Below are positions 17,117 to 25,565 of a DNA stretch of 64,000 bases, one piece after another. A program made the translations under genes and the position numbers. Within the stretch, counting starts at the first letter, position 1. Each line of letters opens with the position of its first letter. The notes below the pieces were generated by a model. It ran no database searches. It worked only from the letters and a program-made list of their open reading frames with translations, and was not told the origin of the DNA. The stretch spans positions 287,514-351,513 of the forward strand of contig NZ_BAABHK010000012.1 in the NCBI RefSeq assembly GCF_039542055.1, in the 5' to 3' direction. This DNA comes from Actinoallomurus vinaceus (GTDB lineage Bacteria; Actinomycetota; Actinomycetes; Streptosporangiales; Streptosporangiaceae).

Positions 17117-17649
17117 CCTTCCGAGGCCCGGAGGCGCAGGTCGCCGATGGCGGCCAGGACGTCCGTGCGGTTGCCGGCGGCCTTGATCCAGGCGGGGAGG
17201 CGTTCGACGAGGCTGCCCGAGCCGGTGTACGGGTGGCGTTCGCGCAGCCGCGCCGTGACGTAGCCCTCCAGCACGTCCAGGTGGGCGGCGTTGTAGGCCC
17301 ACAGGGTCCGCCCGCAGCACCGGCGGGACAGCCACAGCGGCAGCCCGAAGAACGGGTCGTCCGGGCCGGTGAGGCGCGGCACGGCCAGCGGGGGACCGCC
17401 GGCGAAGTACAGGTCCGCGTCGCCCTTCCGCGCGCGTCGCGGGGACCAGTCGCGGGTGTGGCCGCAGCCGGGGCAGGTCAGGCGGTGCGGCTCGATGAGG
17501 AACGTGCCGGGGTACCGCCGGCACTCCCGGTGGTCGGGATGGACGGTGACGTGCGCCCGGCCGGCGCAGCGCGGGCAGACGACGAGGATCTCCTGGGCGA
17601 AGTCGAAGAGCCGCCACCCTCGGTCCCGGAACCGCTCGTCGTCGCGCAC
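17098..17649 (-). CDS. zinc-ribbon hypothetical protein
   Basis: A 183-residue protein of unknown function. Two Cys pairs, VVCPRCAGRAHV near residue 24 and LTCPGCGHTRDW near residue 58, form a zinc ribbon. A third region has WLSRRCCGRTLWAYNAAHLDVLEGYV. The C-terminus is helical and charged (DVLAAIGDLRLRASEGHARER). I chose GTG at 17649 (RDDERFRDRGWRLF), since residues before it look non-coding. Such proteins are often labelled TFIIB-type zinc ribbon but are not transcription factors by any evidence here. Confidence 0.72.
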   Translation of the reverse strand: MRDDERFRDRGWRLFDFAQEILVVCPRCAGRAHVTVHPDHRECRRYPGTFLIEPHRLTCPGCGHTRDWSPRRARKGDADLYFAGGPPLAVPRLTGPDDPFFGLPLWLSRRCCGRTLWAYNAAHLDVLEGYVTARLRERHPYTGSGSLVERLPAWIKAAGNRTDVLAAIGDLRLRASEGHARER

Positions 17650-17773
17650 GCCCCATGATCTCAGGCCGGCCTCCCGGCCTCGGCCGGCGGGCGGCGCGAC
17701 GGCGACCAACGCCGACTACATCGGCTGCGACGGGTTCACGGTGTCCTGAGGCCCGCCCCCGCGGGGCCCCGGG

Positions 17774-19210
17774 TCAGTCGGTGAGCAGCGCCTCGGAGGC
17801 CGTACGGCTGGCGGCGGCCAGGTCGGCGGCCTTGCCGGGGACCTCACGGGCGTGCTCGCGCCACCAGGCCTGCCCCGCCTCGGGCAGGGTGTGGATCGGG
17901 TCGTAGTACTCGTAGCGCCGGTTGAGGGCGTCCGGGTCGTCGCTCTCCAGGGCGGTCCGGTAGTTCTTGGTCCAGTAGGAGATGCCGCGCTCGGTGTCGT
18001 ACTCGGCGACCTGGTGCACCCAGCGCTTGCCGACGTACGGCACGTCGCAGACGATGCGGGGCGTGGCGAAGCCGGGCAGGTAGCCCATGATCCCGTGCTG
18101 CAGCCGCTGCGCCTCGCCCAGCGACAGCCGCCAGTGCTCGCTGAACGGGATCATGTCGCACAGGTAGAAGTAGTACGGCAGCACGCCGTTGTCCTGCAGT
18201 GCGAAGCACAGGTCGAGGAGCTGCTCGACGGTGGTGTTGACGCCGCGCAGCAGCACGCCCTGGTTGCGCACGTCGCGGACGCCGGCGTCCAGCATGGCCC
18301 GCGCGGCCTTGGCGACCAGCGGGGTCATCGACTGGGCGGCGTTGACGTGCGTGTGGATCGCGATCTGCGCGCCGCGCGCCCGCGCCTTGGTCGCCAGGCG
18401 CTCGACGCCGGCCCGTACGTCGTCCTGGAGCCAGTGCTGGGGAAGGCCCATCAGCGCCTTGGTGGCGAGCCGGATGTCGCGGATGTTGTCGATGTCGAGC
18501 AGCTGGTCGACGAAGGACTCCAGGCGCGCCCACGGCATGTTGGCCACGTCGCCGCCGGAGACGACGACGTCGCGGACCTGCGGGGTGCGGCGCAGGTAGT
18601 CCAGCATCGTCGCGACCCGGTCGGGCTGCTTCAGCGTGAACTTGTGCTTGTCGATCTGCGGGGTGGAGTTACCGACCAGGTCCATGCGGGTGCAGTGCCC
18701 GCAGTACTGCGGGCAGGTCGGGAGCAGCTCGGCGAGGACCTTGGTCGGGTAGCGGTGCGTCAGGCCCTCGACCGCCCACATCTCCGCCTCGTGCAGCGAG
18801 TCACGGCTGGCGACCGGGTGGGAGGGCCAGTCGGTGCGCCGGTCGCTGAACACCGGGAGCATGTAGCGGCGCACGGGGTCGGCGTAGAACGCCTCCGTCG
18901 AGCTCACGTCCATCGTGTTCAGCATCTGCGGCGGCACCAGCATCGACATGGTCGCCCGCTCGCGCTGGTCGCGCTCGAGGTCGGCGTAGAACTCCTCGCT
19001 CAGCAGGTCGCCCATCACCTGGCGCAGCTGGCGGAGGTTCTTCACGCAGTGCGATCGCTGCCACTGCGCCGACTCCCACTGCGCTTCGGTGACCTCACGC
19101 CAGCCGGGGAAGCGCCGCCAGTCGGGCTCGACGAGCTCGTGCTGACGGTAGGCGTACGGCTGCGGGTGCGCTCCGGGCGCCGGTACGGACTCCGCGGCGA
19201 CAGCGGTCAC
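17774..19210 (-). CDS. kamA: lysine 2,3-aminomutase-family radical SAM enzyme
   Basis: A 478-residue enzyme expected to convert L-lysine to L-beta-lysine with a 4Fe-4S cluster, SAM and PLP. The cluster ligands are Cys166, Cys170 and Cys173 in CPQYCGHC. Other marks are VVSGGDVANMPW and ATKALMGLPQHW. The C-terminal PLP region reads CDVPYVGKRWVHQ rather than the PGGGGK of clostridial enzymes, so this is a diverged subfamily. GTG at 19210 has GGAGG upstream. It diverges from kdd-kamD-kamE-kal, which supplies the next steps and supports the lysine assignment. Confidence 0.88.
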   Translation of the reverse strand: MTAVAAESVPAPGAHPQPYAYRQHELVEPDWRRFPGWREVTEAQWESAQWQRSHCVKNLRQLRQVMGDLLSEEFYADLERDQRERATMSMLVPPQMLNTMDVSSTEAFYADPVRRYMLPVFSDRRTDWPSHPVASRDSLHEAEMWAVEGLTHRYPTKVLAELLPTCPQYCGHCTRMDLVGNSTPQIDKHKFTLKQPDRVATMLDYLRRTPQVRDVVVSGGDVANMPWARLESFVDQLLDIDNIRDIRLATKALMGLPQHWLQDDVRAGVERLATKARARGAQIAIHTHVNAAQSMTPLVAKAARAMLDAGVRDVRNQGVLLRGVNTTVEQLLDLCFALQDNGVLPYYFYLCDMIPFSEHWRLSLGEAQRLQHGIMGYLPGFATPRIVCDVPYVGKRWVHQVAEYDTERGISYWTKNYRTALESDDPDALNRRYEYYDPIHTLPEAGQAWWREHAREVPGKAADLAAASRTASEALLTD

Positions 19211-19251
19211 AAGTGCCTCCAGGATGAACTCTTGCGTTAGCCTGACGATAC

Positions 19252-19264
19252 GAGAAATATTCTC
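19252..19264. promoter_or_regulatory. dyad in the kamA/kdd divergent promoter
   Basis: GAGAA-ATA-TTCTC is a 13-base dyad in an AT-rich stretch between the divergent lysine genes. AT-rich dyads of this kind fit Lrp/AsnC regulators, which often sense amino acids, but no such regulator is in the window. Confidence 0.35.
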
Positions 19265-19310
19265 TTAGAGCCAAGCGTACTCAGAAGATTTTCCGTCAGC
19301 GAGGTGAGGG

Positions 19311-20336
19311 ATGAGAAGTTCTCCGGTCGGTCTGCACCGGGTCGCCGAGCCGCCGGGCGTGCTGCCACAGGCGGCCGAGCGCCTCGACACCGACCCGCGC
19401 GTCCACGACGACGAGGTACGGGTGCGGGTCGAGCGGCTCAACCTGGACGCCGCCTCGTACCGGCAGCTGCACACCAAGCACGGGGGCGACCCCGACCGGA
19501 TCCGCGCCGAGGTCGCCGAGATCATCGAGACGCGCGGGAAGATGCACAACCCGGTGACCGGCTCGGGCGGCATGCTGATCGGCGTCGTCGACGAGGTCGG
19601 CCCCCGCTCCCCGCTCGGCCTGCGGCCCGGCATGCGCGTGGCCACCCTGGTCTCCCTCACGCTCACCCCGCTGAAGATCACCGATGGCCTCGTCCGCTGG
19701 GACGGGCGGAGTGAGCAGGTGCCCGCCGAGGGGCACGCGATCCTGTTCGCCCGCTCGATCGCCGCCGAGCTGCCCGCCGACCTGCCGCCCGAGCTGTCCC
19801 TGGCCGTCCTCGACGTGTGCGGCGCACCCGCCCTGACCTCCCGCGTCGTCGCCTCGTACGCCGCGCCGACGGTGGCGGTGCTGGGCGCGGCGGGCAAGAG
19901 CGGCTCGCTGTCCCTGGCGGCCGCCCGCCGCGCCGGCGCCAAGCGGACCGTCGGCGTCGTGCCGAACGAGACCGAGGCGGGGCGGCTGCGCGCCTCCGGC
20001 CTGGCCGACGAGGTCGTGCTCGCCGACGCGCGCGACCCGATCGCGCTCGCCGAGGCCGTCGGCGGCACCGGCGCCGACGTCACCGTGGTGTGCGTGGACG
20101 TGCCCGGCTGCGAGCATGGCGCGATCCTGGCCACCGCCTCCGGCGGCACCGTGATCTTCTTCTCGATGGCCACGTCGTTCTCGGCGGCGGCGCTCGGCGC
20201 CGAGGGACTGGCGGCCGATGTGACCATGCTGATCGGAAACGGGTACGTCCCCGGTCACGCGGAGCTGGCCCTGGACCTGCTGCGCGCCGAGCCGAGCCTG
20301 CGCAAGATCTTCGAGGACCGGGTGGAGACGGAATGA
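19311..20336 (+). CDS. kdd: L-erythro-3,5-diaminohexanoate dehydrogenase
   Basis: A 341-residue NAD-dependent dehydrogenase that oxidises 3,5-diaminohexanoate to 5-amino-3-oxohexanoate, the third step of beta-lysine catabolism. The N-terminal half has the family sequence RVERLNLDAASYRQ and KMHNPVTGSGGMLIG. The Rossmann motif AVLGAAGKSGSLSLAAAR lies near residue 188. A GAGGTGAGGG ribosome site precedes the ATG. The stop overlaps the kamD start (ATGA), making it the first gene of a four-gene coupled operon. The family link to the kam genes makes the call firm. Confidence 0.93.
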   Translation: MRSSPVGLHRVAEPPGVLPQAAERLDTDPRVHDDEVRVRVERLNLDAASYRQLHTKHGGDPDRIRAEVAEIIETRGKMHNPVTGSGGMLIGVVDEVGPRSPLGLRPGMRVATLVSLTLTPLKITDGLVRWDGRSEQVPAEGHAILFARSIAAELPADLPPELSLAVLDVCGAPALTSRVVASYAAPTVAVLGAAGKSGSLSLAAARRAGAKRTVGVVPNETEAGRLRASGLADEVVLADARDPIALAEAVGGTGADVTVVCVDVPGCEHGAILATASGGTVIFFSMATSFSAAALGAEGLAADVTMLIGNGYVPGHAELALDLLRAEPSLRKIFEDRVETE

Positions 20337-21928
20337 CGAAACTGGATCTTGACCCCCAGGTGGTGCGCAAGGCACGGGCGCTGGCCGAGCGCGCCGCCCG
20401 GCCGGTGATCGAGATGGCCCGCACCCACACGACCGTGTCGGTGGAGCGGGCGCAGCTACGGCTGGCCGGCCTGACCGGCGCGGACTCCGACGGCCTGCCC
20501 TGGGTCAACCACCTCGTCGACGCCGTACGCGGCCAGGTGGGCCTCGAGCACGGGGTGGCGCTGCCGGTGTTCGACGCCTTGCTGCGCGAGTCGTACGAGG
20601 ACCTGGGCGACCTGGCGCGGGCGGCGGCACTGGGCGCGGTGACCTTCCGTCTGCCCACCGGCGGCGACGCCGACGCGGCCGCCGAGCTCGCCCGCTGCTC
20701 GGCCCGGCGCGGCATCGGCCAGATCGACGCGCGCCGCGCCGAACGCGACGCGATGCTGCGCCTGACCGGCGACCCCGGCCAGCCCTGGATCTACCTGATC
20801 GTCGCCACCGGCGACATCTACGAGGACATCCCGCAGGCGCAGGCCGCCGCCCGCGAGGGCGCCGACGTCGTCGCGGTGATCCGCTCCACCGGGCAGTCGC
20901 TGCTGGACTACGTGCCCGAGGGCGCCACCCGAGAGGGCTACGCCGGGACGTACGCCACGCAGGAGAACTTCCGGCTCATGCGGGCCGCGCTCGACGACGT
21001 CTCCCGCGAGCTGGGCCGGTACGTGCGGCTCACCAACTACGCCTCGGGCCTGTGCATGCCCGAGATCGCCACGCTCGCCGGGCTCGAGCGCCTCGACATG
21101 ATGCTCAACGACTGCATGTACGGGATCATCTTCCGCGACATCAACCCCCGGCGGACCTTCATCGACCAGCGGTTCTCCCGGCAGATCCACGCCCGCGCGG
21201 GCATCGTGATCAACACCGGCGAGGACAACTACCTCACCACCGCCGACGCCGTCGACGCCGCCCACACCGTCATCGTCAGCCAGCTGCTGAACGAACGGTT
21301 CGGCAAGGAGGCGGGCCTGGCCGACCGGCAGCTCGGCCTCGGCCACGCCTTCGAGATCAATCCGGCGATCCCCGACTCCTTCCGCCTGGAGCTGGCCCAC
21401 GCCCAGCTCGTACGGGAGCTGTTCCCGGACGCGCCGCTGAAGTACATGCCGCCGACCAAGCACATGACCGGCAACGTCTTCGCCGGCTACCTGCTGGACG
21501 CCTTCTTCAACCTCGCCGGCGTGATGACCGGCCAGTCGATCATCCTGATCGGCATGATGACCGAGGGCATCCACACCCCCTGGCTGTCCGACCGTGACCT
21601 GGCCCTGGAGAACGTCCGGTACGTCCGGGACGCATGCGGCGCCCTCGCCGAGGACTTCGTCCCGCGTCCCGACGGCTTCATCGTCCAGCGCGCCCGGCAG
21701 GTGCTGTCCGAGTCCGTCGACCTGCTCGAGCGGATCTGCGACGACACGCTGCTGGCCGCGATCGCCGACGGGACGTTCGGGGTGACTCGCCGCCCCGCCG
21801 ACGGCGGCAAGGGCCTGGACGGCGTCGTCGAGCGCGGCGACGGCTACCTCAACCCGGTCCTGGAGATCCTGGAGTCGGAGGACCCGCACGCCGCCGCCGT
21901 GCCGACGACCGCAGGGAGCGCTGAATGA
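20333..21928 (+). CDS. kamD: lysine 5,6-aminomutase alpha subunit
   Basis: A 531-residue catalytic subunit of the adenosylcobalamin- and PLP-dependent mutase that moves the terminal amino group of beta-lysine from C6 to C5, giving 3,5-diaminohexanoate. Family sequences include IYLIVATGDIYEDIPQAQAAAREGADV, RLTNYASGLCMPEIA, KYMPPTKHMTGN and IGMMTEGIHTPWLSDRD. Length fits known KamD proteins. It works with KamE, encoded next with a 4-base overlap. B12 must come from synthesis or uptake genes outside the window. Confidence 0.95.
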   Translation: MTKLDLDPQVVRKARALAERAARPVIEMARTHTTVSVERAQLRLAGLTGADSDGLPWVNHLVDAVRGQVGLEHGVALPVFDALLRESYEDLGDLARAAALGAVTFRLPTGGDADAAAELARCSARRGIGQIDARRAERDAMLRLTGDPGQPWIYLIVATGDIYEDIPQAQAAAREGADVVAVIRSTGQSLLDYVPEGATREGYAGTYATQENFRLMRAALDDVSRELGRYVRLTNYASGLCMPEIATLAGLERLDMMLNDCMYGIIFRDINPRRTFIDQRFSRQIHARAGIVINTGEDNYLTTADAVDAAHTVIVSQLLNERFGKEAGLADRQLGLGHAFEINPAIPDSFRLELAHAQLVRELFPDAPLKYMPPTKHMTGNVFAGYLLDAFFNLAGVMTGQSIILIGMMTEGIHTPWLSDRDLALENVRYVRDACGALAEDFVPRPDGFIVQRARQVLSESVDLLERICDDTLLAAIADGTFGVTRRPADGGKGLDGVVERGDGYLNPVLEILESEDPHAAAVPTTAGSAE

Positions 21929-22752
21929 GACCGCAGGACACCACCAGAACCGACCGGCCCGACGTCCAGGACCTGCCGTCGATCATCCGGCCGTACGGCG
22001 ACACGACCGGCGACGCGATGGTGCAGCTGTCGTTCACCCTGCCCGTGCCCGCCGGGAAGCGCGCCGAGCTGGCCGCCCTGCAGCTGGCCGGGAAGATGGG
22101 CCTGGATCCGGCCAGCGTCGTGCATTCCAAGGCGATGGGGCCGAACTTCACGTTCTTCATCGTGTACGGCAAGGTCAACCACCTCATCGACTACGTCGGC
22201 ATCGAGGTGCCCGAGGGCCGGGAGTACCCGCTGCTGTCGGCCAAGGAGATCGACCTGGCGATCCGCACCGTCCTGAACCGCCGCATGGTCGTCGTCGGGG
22301 CCTGCATCGGCACCGACGCGCACACCGTCGGCATCGACGCGATCCTCAACGTCAAGGGGTTCGCGGGGGAGAAGGGCCTGGAGTACCACCGCGAGATCCA
22401 GGTGATCAACATGGGCGCCCAGGTGACCGTCGAGGAGCTCGTCGAGCGGGCCAAGGCCGAGAACGCCGACGCCGTGCTCGTCTCCCAGGTCGTCACCCAG
22501 AAGAACGCCCACATCCACAACACCAAGCAGATGGCCGCGGCCTTCCACGCCGCCTACCCGACCGCGGTCGGGCCCGGCATGGGACGGCCGCTGCTCATCG
22601 CGGGCGGACCACGCTTCGACACCGTCACCGAGCAGGAGCTCGGCGTCGACCGCATCTTCGGCAAGGGCACCACGCCCCGCGAGGTCGCCAGTTACCTCGT
22701 GCACGCCCTGCTGCCCAGCTGGACCCCCGAGAGCCCTGCGGAGGCCGAGTGA
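21925..22752 (+). CDS. kamE: lysine 5,6-aminomutase beta subunit
   Basis: A 275-residue cobalamin-binding subunit. The base-off B12 motif is Asp131-x-His133-x-x-Gly136 within GACIGTDAHTVGIDAILN. It is followed by the Rossmann-type sequences NMGAQVTVEELV, VSQVVTQ and LLIAGGPR. The N-terminal dimerisation region (VQLSFTLPVPAGKRAELAAL) is typical of the family, whose beta subunit also supplies the PLP lysine. It overlaps kamD and kal by four bases each. It completes the mutase with KamD. Confidence 0.95.
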   Translation: MRPQDTTRTDRPDVQDLPSIIRPYGDTTGDAMVQLSFTLPVPAGKRAELAALQLAGKMGLDPASVVHSKAMGPNFTFFIVYGKVNHLIDYVGIEVPEGREYPLLSAKEIDLAIRTVLNRRMVVVGACIGTDAHTVGIDAILNVKGFAGEKGLEYHREIQVINMGAQVTVEELVERAKAENADAVLVSQVVTQKNAHIHNTKQMAAAFHAAYPTAVGPGMGRPLLIAGGPRFDTVTEQELGVDRIFGKGTTPREVASYLVHALLPSWTPESPAEAE

Positions 22753-23162
22753 CCACCGAACCCGAGGGCGGCGACCCGCGCGTCGGCCTGACCGTCACCC
22801 ACCGGCGTTACGTCCCCTACGCCCACGCCCACTACGGCGGCGACCTGGTCGACGGCGCGTACGTCCTGGGCATGTTCGGCGACGTCGCCACGGAGGTGTG
22901 CATCCGCGACGGCGGCGACGAGGGCCTGTTCGCCTCCTACGACGACGTGCAGTTCCGCGCGCCCGTCCGGGCCGGGGACGTCCTGGAGGCGACCGCGACG
23001 GTCGTCCGGGCGGGGCGCCGCAGCCGCACCGTCGCGTTCGAGGCGCGGGTCGTGTGCCGGGCGCGCCCGGACAAGGGGCCGTCCGCCGCCGAGGTTCTAT
23101 CAGAGCCGATCGTCGTCGTCACCGCCACCGGAACGGTCGTCCTACCGCACGCCGGGGTGTGA
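22749..23162 (+). CDS. kal: 3-aminobutyryl-CoA ammonia lyase
   Basis: A 137-residue hotdog-fold lyase that removes ammonia from L-3-aminobutyryl-CoA to give crotonyl-CoA, the last dedicated step of lysine fermentation. Family sequence is visible: VPYAHAHYGGDLVDGAYVLGMFGDVATEV, with His and Asp positions of the hotdog active site, and FASYDDVQFRAPVRAGDVLEA. Start GTG overlaps the kamE stop. The enzyme before it, Kce, is not in this operon. Other hotdog proteins look similar, but the context decides the call. Confidence 0.9.
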   Translation: MTTEPEGGDPRVGLTVTHRRYVPYAHAHYGGDLVDGAYVLGMFGDVATEVCIRDGGDEGLFASYDDVQFRAPVRAGDVLEATATVVRAGRRSRTVAFEARVVCRARPDKGPSAAEVLSEPIVVVTATGTVVLPHAGV

Positions 23163-23220
23163 GCCGCGGATCGACACGCGATGAACGGCATGGATCCGGG
23201 AGATTTCCAGGCCTTGTCAC

Positions 23221-23265
23221 GGCCCCGCTGACCTGCGGAGACGCGGCAATTCGCAGGTCGGGGCC
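23221..23265 (+). terminator. hairpin after the lysine operon
   Basis: GACCTGCG (23230-23237) pairs with CGCAGGTC (23252-23259). GGCCCC (23221-23226) pairs with GGGGCC (23260-23265), leaving a three-base bulge. The 14-base loop and strong stem, 59 bases after kal, fit a terminator, although no U-run follows. Confidence 0.65.
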
Positions 23266-23268
23266 GCC

Positions 23269-23296
23269 TTGACATCGCTACGGATCTCGATAGGTT
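23269..23296 (+). promoter_or_regulatory. candidate sigma-70-type promoter
   Basis: TTGACA (-35) and TAGGTT (-10) are separated by 16 bases. The -35 is exact. It directly follows the kam terminator hairpin and would drive a long transcript towards lnt, or a non-coding RNA. Confidence 0.45.
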
Positions 23297-23870
23297 GCCT
23301 GAACGTCCACCGCAGGACTGACCGGTCGGCCGACCGGGGCGCCGCGAATCTTGCGCCGCGACGGGGGTTGCGAGCACGCGCCGGCTCAGGCGCCCATCCG
23401 TCCGAGCCAGACGCACGATCACGCGCCCGCCCAAGGCCGGAGCACCCCGGCCGGCGGGGGGTGGAACTCGGTAAGGGCCTGGGCACCCATCAGACAACGG
23501 ACTACGCGCTCGCCGCCGACGAGACGGGTCCGGTTCGAAGGGAGCGCCCGGGTCCTCTTCCGTTTCCGCACCCTTGCGAATAGCCGGCCTCGGCCTCCTT
23601 CCGCTCCATTGCGACCCGTCGGCACTCGATCCCTTCCGCTTCCGCGGGTCCGCCGGCCTCGGTTCCCTTCCGTGCCCGTGCGATCCGCCGGCCCGGGTAC
23701 TCTGCATCGTCCGGCGGGAGCTCCTCGTACGGCCGCCTCCCCGCCCCGGCGTCCAGGTTCCGCGTCCCGGGCGCTGCGGCTCCTGCCCGGAAGTGGGATC
23801 ATCCCTAGAAGCGGCCTGCCCGTATCGCGGGTAGCGTTCCGCCGAAGGTCCGACCTGATGAGGAGTGCCG
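23297..23870 (+). other. region without a recognisable gene; degenerate repeats
   Basis: Open frames exist on both strands, but their translations are Arg/Pro-rich and show no domain. From about 23551 to 23700 there are degenerate repeats of roughly 32-40 bases built on cTTCCGyttCC...GCGA...GCCGGCCTCGG. The stretch could be the long 5' leader of lnt, an RNA gene, or decayed sequence. Confidence 0.5.
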
Positions 23871-25562
23871 GTGGCGCCAGAGATGCTCGCCGAGAAGACG
23901 CCCGCCGCGGCCGAACGCGACCGGGCGTCGCGAGTTCCGGCCTGGCTGCCGCGCCCGGCGGGCGTTGTGGTGGCCGGTCTGCTGCTGGCCGCGGCGTTCC
24001 CCCCGATCGGGTGGTGGCCGCTGGCGCCCGTCGCCACGGCGATGCTCGCGCTGCTGTTCCGGGGCCGCACCTGGCGGCGCGGCCTCGCGCTCGGCATGCT
24101 GTTCGGCCTGGCGTTCTGCTTCCCGACCTTCGAGGGCCTGCGGCCTGTCGGCATGGACGCCTGGATCGCGCTGAGCATCTTCGAGGCGCTCTACTTCGCG
24201 CTCCTGGGCGCCGGCCTCACCCTCGTCACCCGGCTGCCCGGCTGGCCCGTCTGGACGGCCGCGCTATGGATCACCGAGGAGTTCGTCCGGGGGCGGGTGC
24301 CGTTCGGCGGGTTCCCCTGGGCGCGGCTGGCGTTCAGCCAGAGCGCCTCGCCCTTCACCGGCTACGCCTCACTGGGCGGCGCCCCGCTGGTCAGCTTCGT
24401 CACCGCGCTCACCGGCGGGCTGCTGGCCGCGGCGGCCCTGCTCCTGTGGCGCCGCCGGGCCACCACCGCCCATCCGGAGGCCGCCGGCGCGGACGAGGAC
24501 GCGATCGCCGAGGGGGAGGCGCTCGCCGACGCTGACGCCGCCGAGCCCGCGGACACCGCCGGCGACCCGGCGCCGGGCACGGCCCCCGGCCGCCCGCTTC
24601 GCTGGGCCGCGGTGGCGCTGGCCGGCGTGCTCGCGCTCGGGCTGATCGGCCTGTTCGTCCCCCGTCCGACCGGCGGCCGGACGCTGACGGTCGCGGTCGT
24701 GCAGGGCAACGTGCCCCGCGCCGGCCTGGACTTCCTCGGCCAGCGCGAGGCCGTCCTGAACAACCACGCCCGGGAGACCCACCGGCTGGCCGAGGAGGTC
24801 CGCGCCGGGCGGCTGGCAAAGCCCGACCTGGTCATCTGGCCGGAGAACTCCAGCGACCTCGACCCGTACGCCGACGACCAGGCCCGCGGGGTGATCGACG
24901 CGGCGGTCCGCGACATCGGCGTGCCCGTGCTGGTCGGCGCCGTCATCGACGCGGGCGACGGCGAGCACGTGGAGAACCGCGGGATCGTCTGGAGCCCCAC
25001 GACGGGGCCCGGCGCCTACTACGTCAAACGCCACCCGCTGCCGTTCGGCGAGTACATCCCGATCTTCCGGGGCCTGTTGAAAAAGCTCATCACCCGTTTC
25101 GATCGGGTTGGGGAGTTCGTCAAGGGCCGTTCACGCGGATCCCTTCAGCTCGGTCCGGTGAAAATCGGAGATGTCATCTGCTTCGAGGTGGCCTACGACG
25201 GAATCGTGCGGGACGTCGCCGACGCCCCGCTGCTCGTTGTGCAGACCAACAACGCCACGTTCGGGCGTACGAGCCTGCCGCCGCAGCAGTTCGCGATGTC
25301 GCGGATGCGCGCGATCGAGCACGGGCGCAGCGTCCTCGTGGCCTCCACGAGCGGGATCAGCGGCATCATCGCCCCGGACGGGAAGGTTCTGGCGCAGTCA
25401 AAGGAATTCACCCCGGATCTTCAGGTGCGCAGCGTTCCGCTGCGCACCTCGCGTACCCTTACTGATCATCTGGGTGCCGCGCCGGAGTGGGTGATGGCGC
25501 TGCTGGGACTCGGGGCCGCGGTCGCCGCCGGCTGGAGAACACGGACGAGCAGGGGGGCCTGA
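23871..25562 (+). CDS. lnt: apolipoprotein N-acyltransferase
   Basis: A 563-residue membrane enzyme that adds the third acyl chain to lipoproteins. Residues 20-200 hold about six membrane segments, then an acidic Ala-rich cytoplasmic linker (EDAIAEGEALADADAAE), another segment and the nitrilase domain. The catalytic triad is visible as Glu in VIWPENSSD, Lys near KRHPLPFGEYIP and Cys in VICFEVAYD. I chose GTG at 23871 because AGGAG is five bases upstream; a GTG at 23865 would overlap that site. ppm1 follows after three bases, as in other actinobacteria. Confidence 0.92.
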   Translation: MAPEMLAEKTPAAAERDRASRVPAWLPRPAGVVVAGLLLAAAFPPIGWWPLAPVATAMLALLFRGRTWRRGLALGMLFGLAFCFPTFEGLRPVGMDAWIALSIFEALYFALLGAGLTLVTRLPGWPVWTAALWITEEFVRGRVPFGGFPWARLAFSQSASPFTGYASLGGAPLVSFVTALTGGLLAAAALLLWRRRATTAHPEAAGADEDAIAEGEALADADAAEPADTAGDPAPGTAPGRPLRWAAVALAGVLALGLIGLFVPRPTGGRTLTVAVVQGNVPRAGLDFLGQREAVLNNHARETHRLAEEVRAGRLAKPDLVIWPENSSDLDPYADDQARGVIDAAVRDIGVPVLVGAVIDAGDGEHVENRGIVWSPTTGPGAYYVKRHPLPFGEYIPIFRGLLKKLITRFDRVGEFVKGRSRGSLQLGPVKIGDVICFEVAYDGIVRDVADAPLLVVQTNNATFGRTSLPPQQFAMSRMRAIEHGRSVLVASTSGISGIIAPDGKVLAQSKEFTPDLQVRSVPLRTSRTLTDHLGAAPEWVMALLGLGAAVAAGWRTRTSRGA

Positions 25563-25565
25563 CCG

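Noticed and set aside
23269..23583. 104-codon frame starting at TTG within the promoter
   Set aside because: Its start is the -35 TTGACA itself, it has no ribosome site, and its composition is low-complexity Arg/Gly/Pro.
23351..24535. A 394-codon plus-strand open frame over the lnt start region
   Set aside because: The translation is Arg/Ala/Pro-rich without domains and overlaps the well-supported lnt frame for most of its length.
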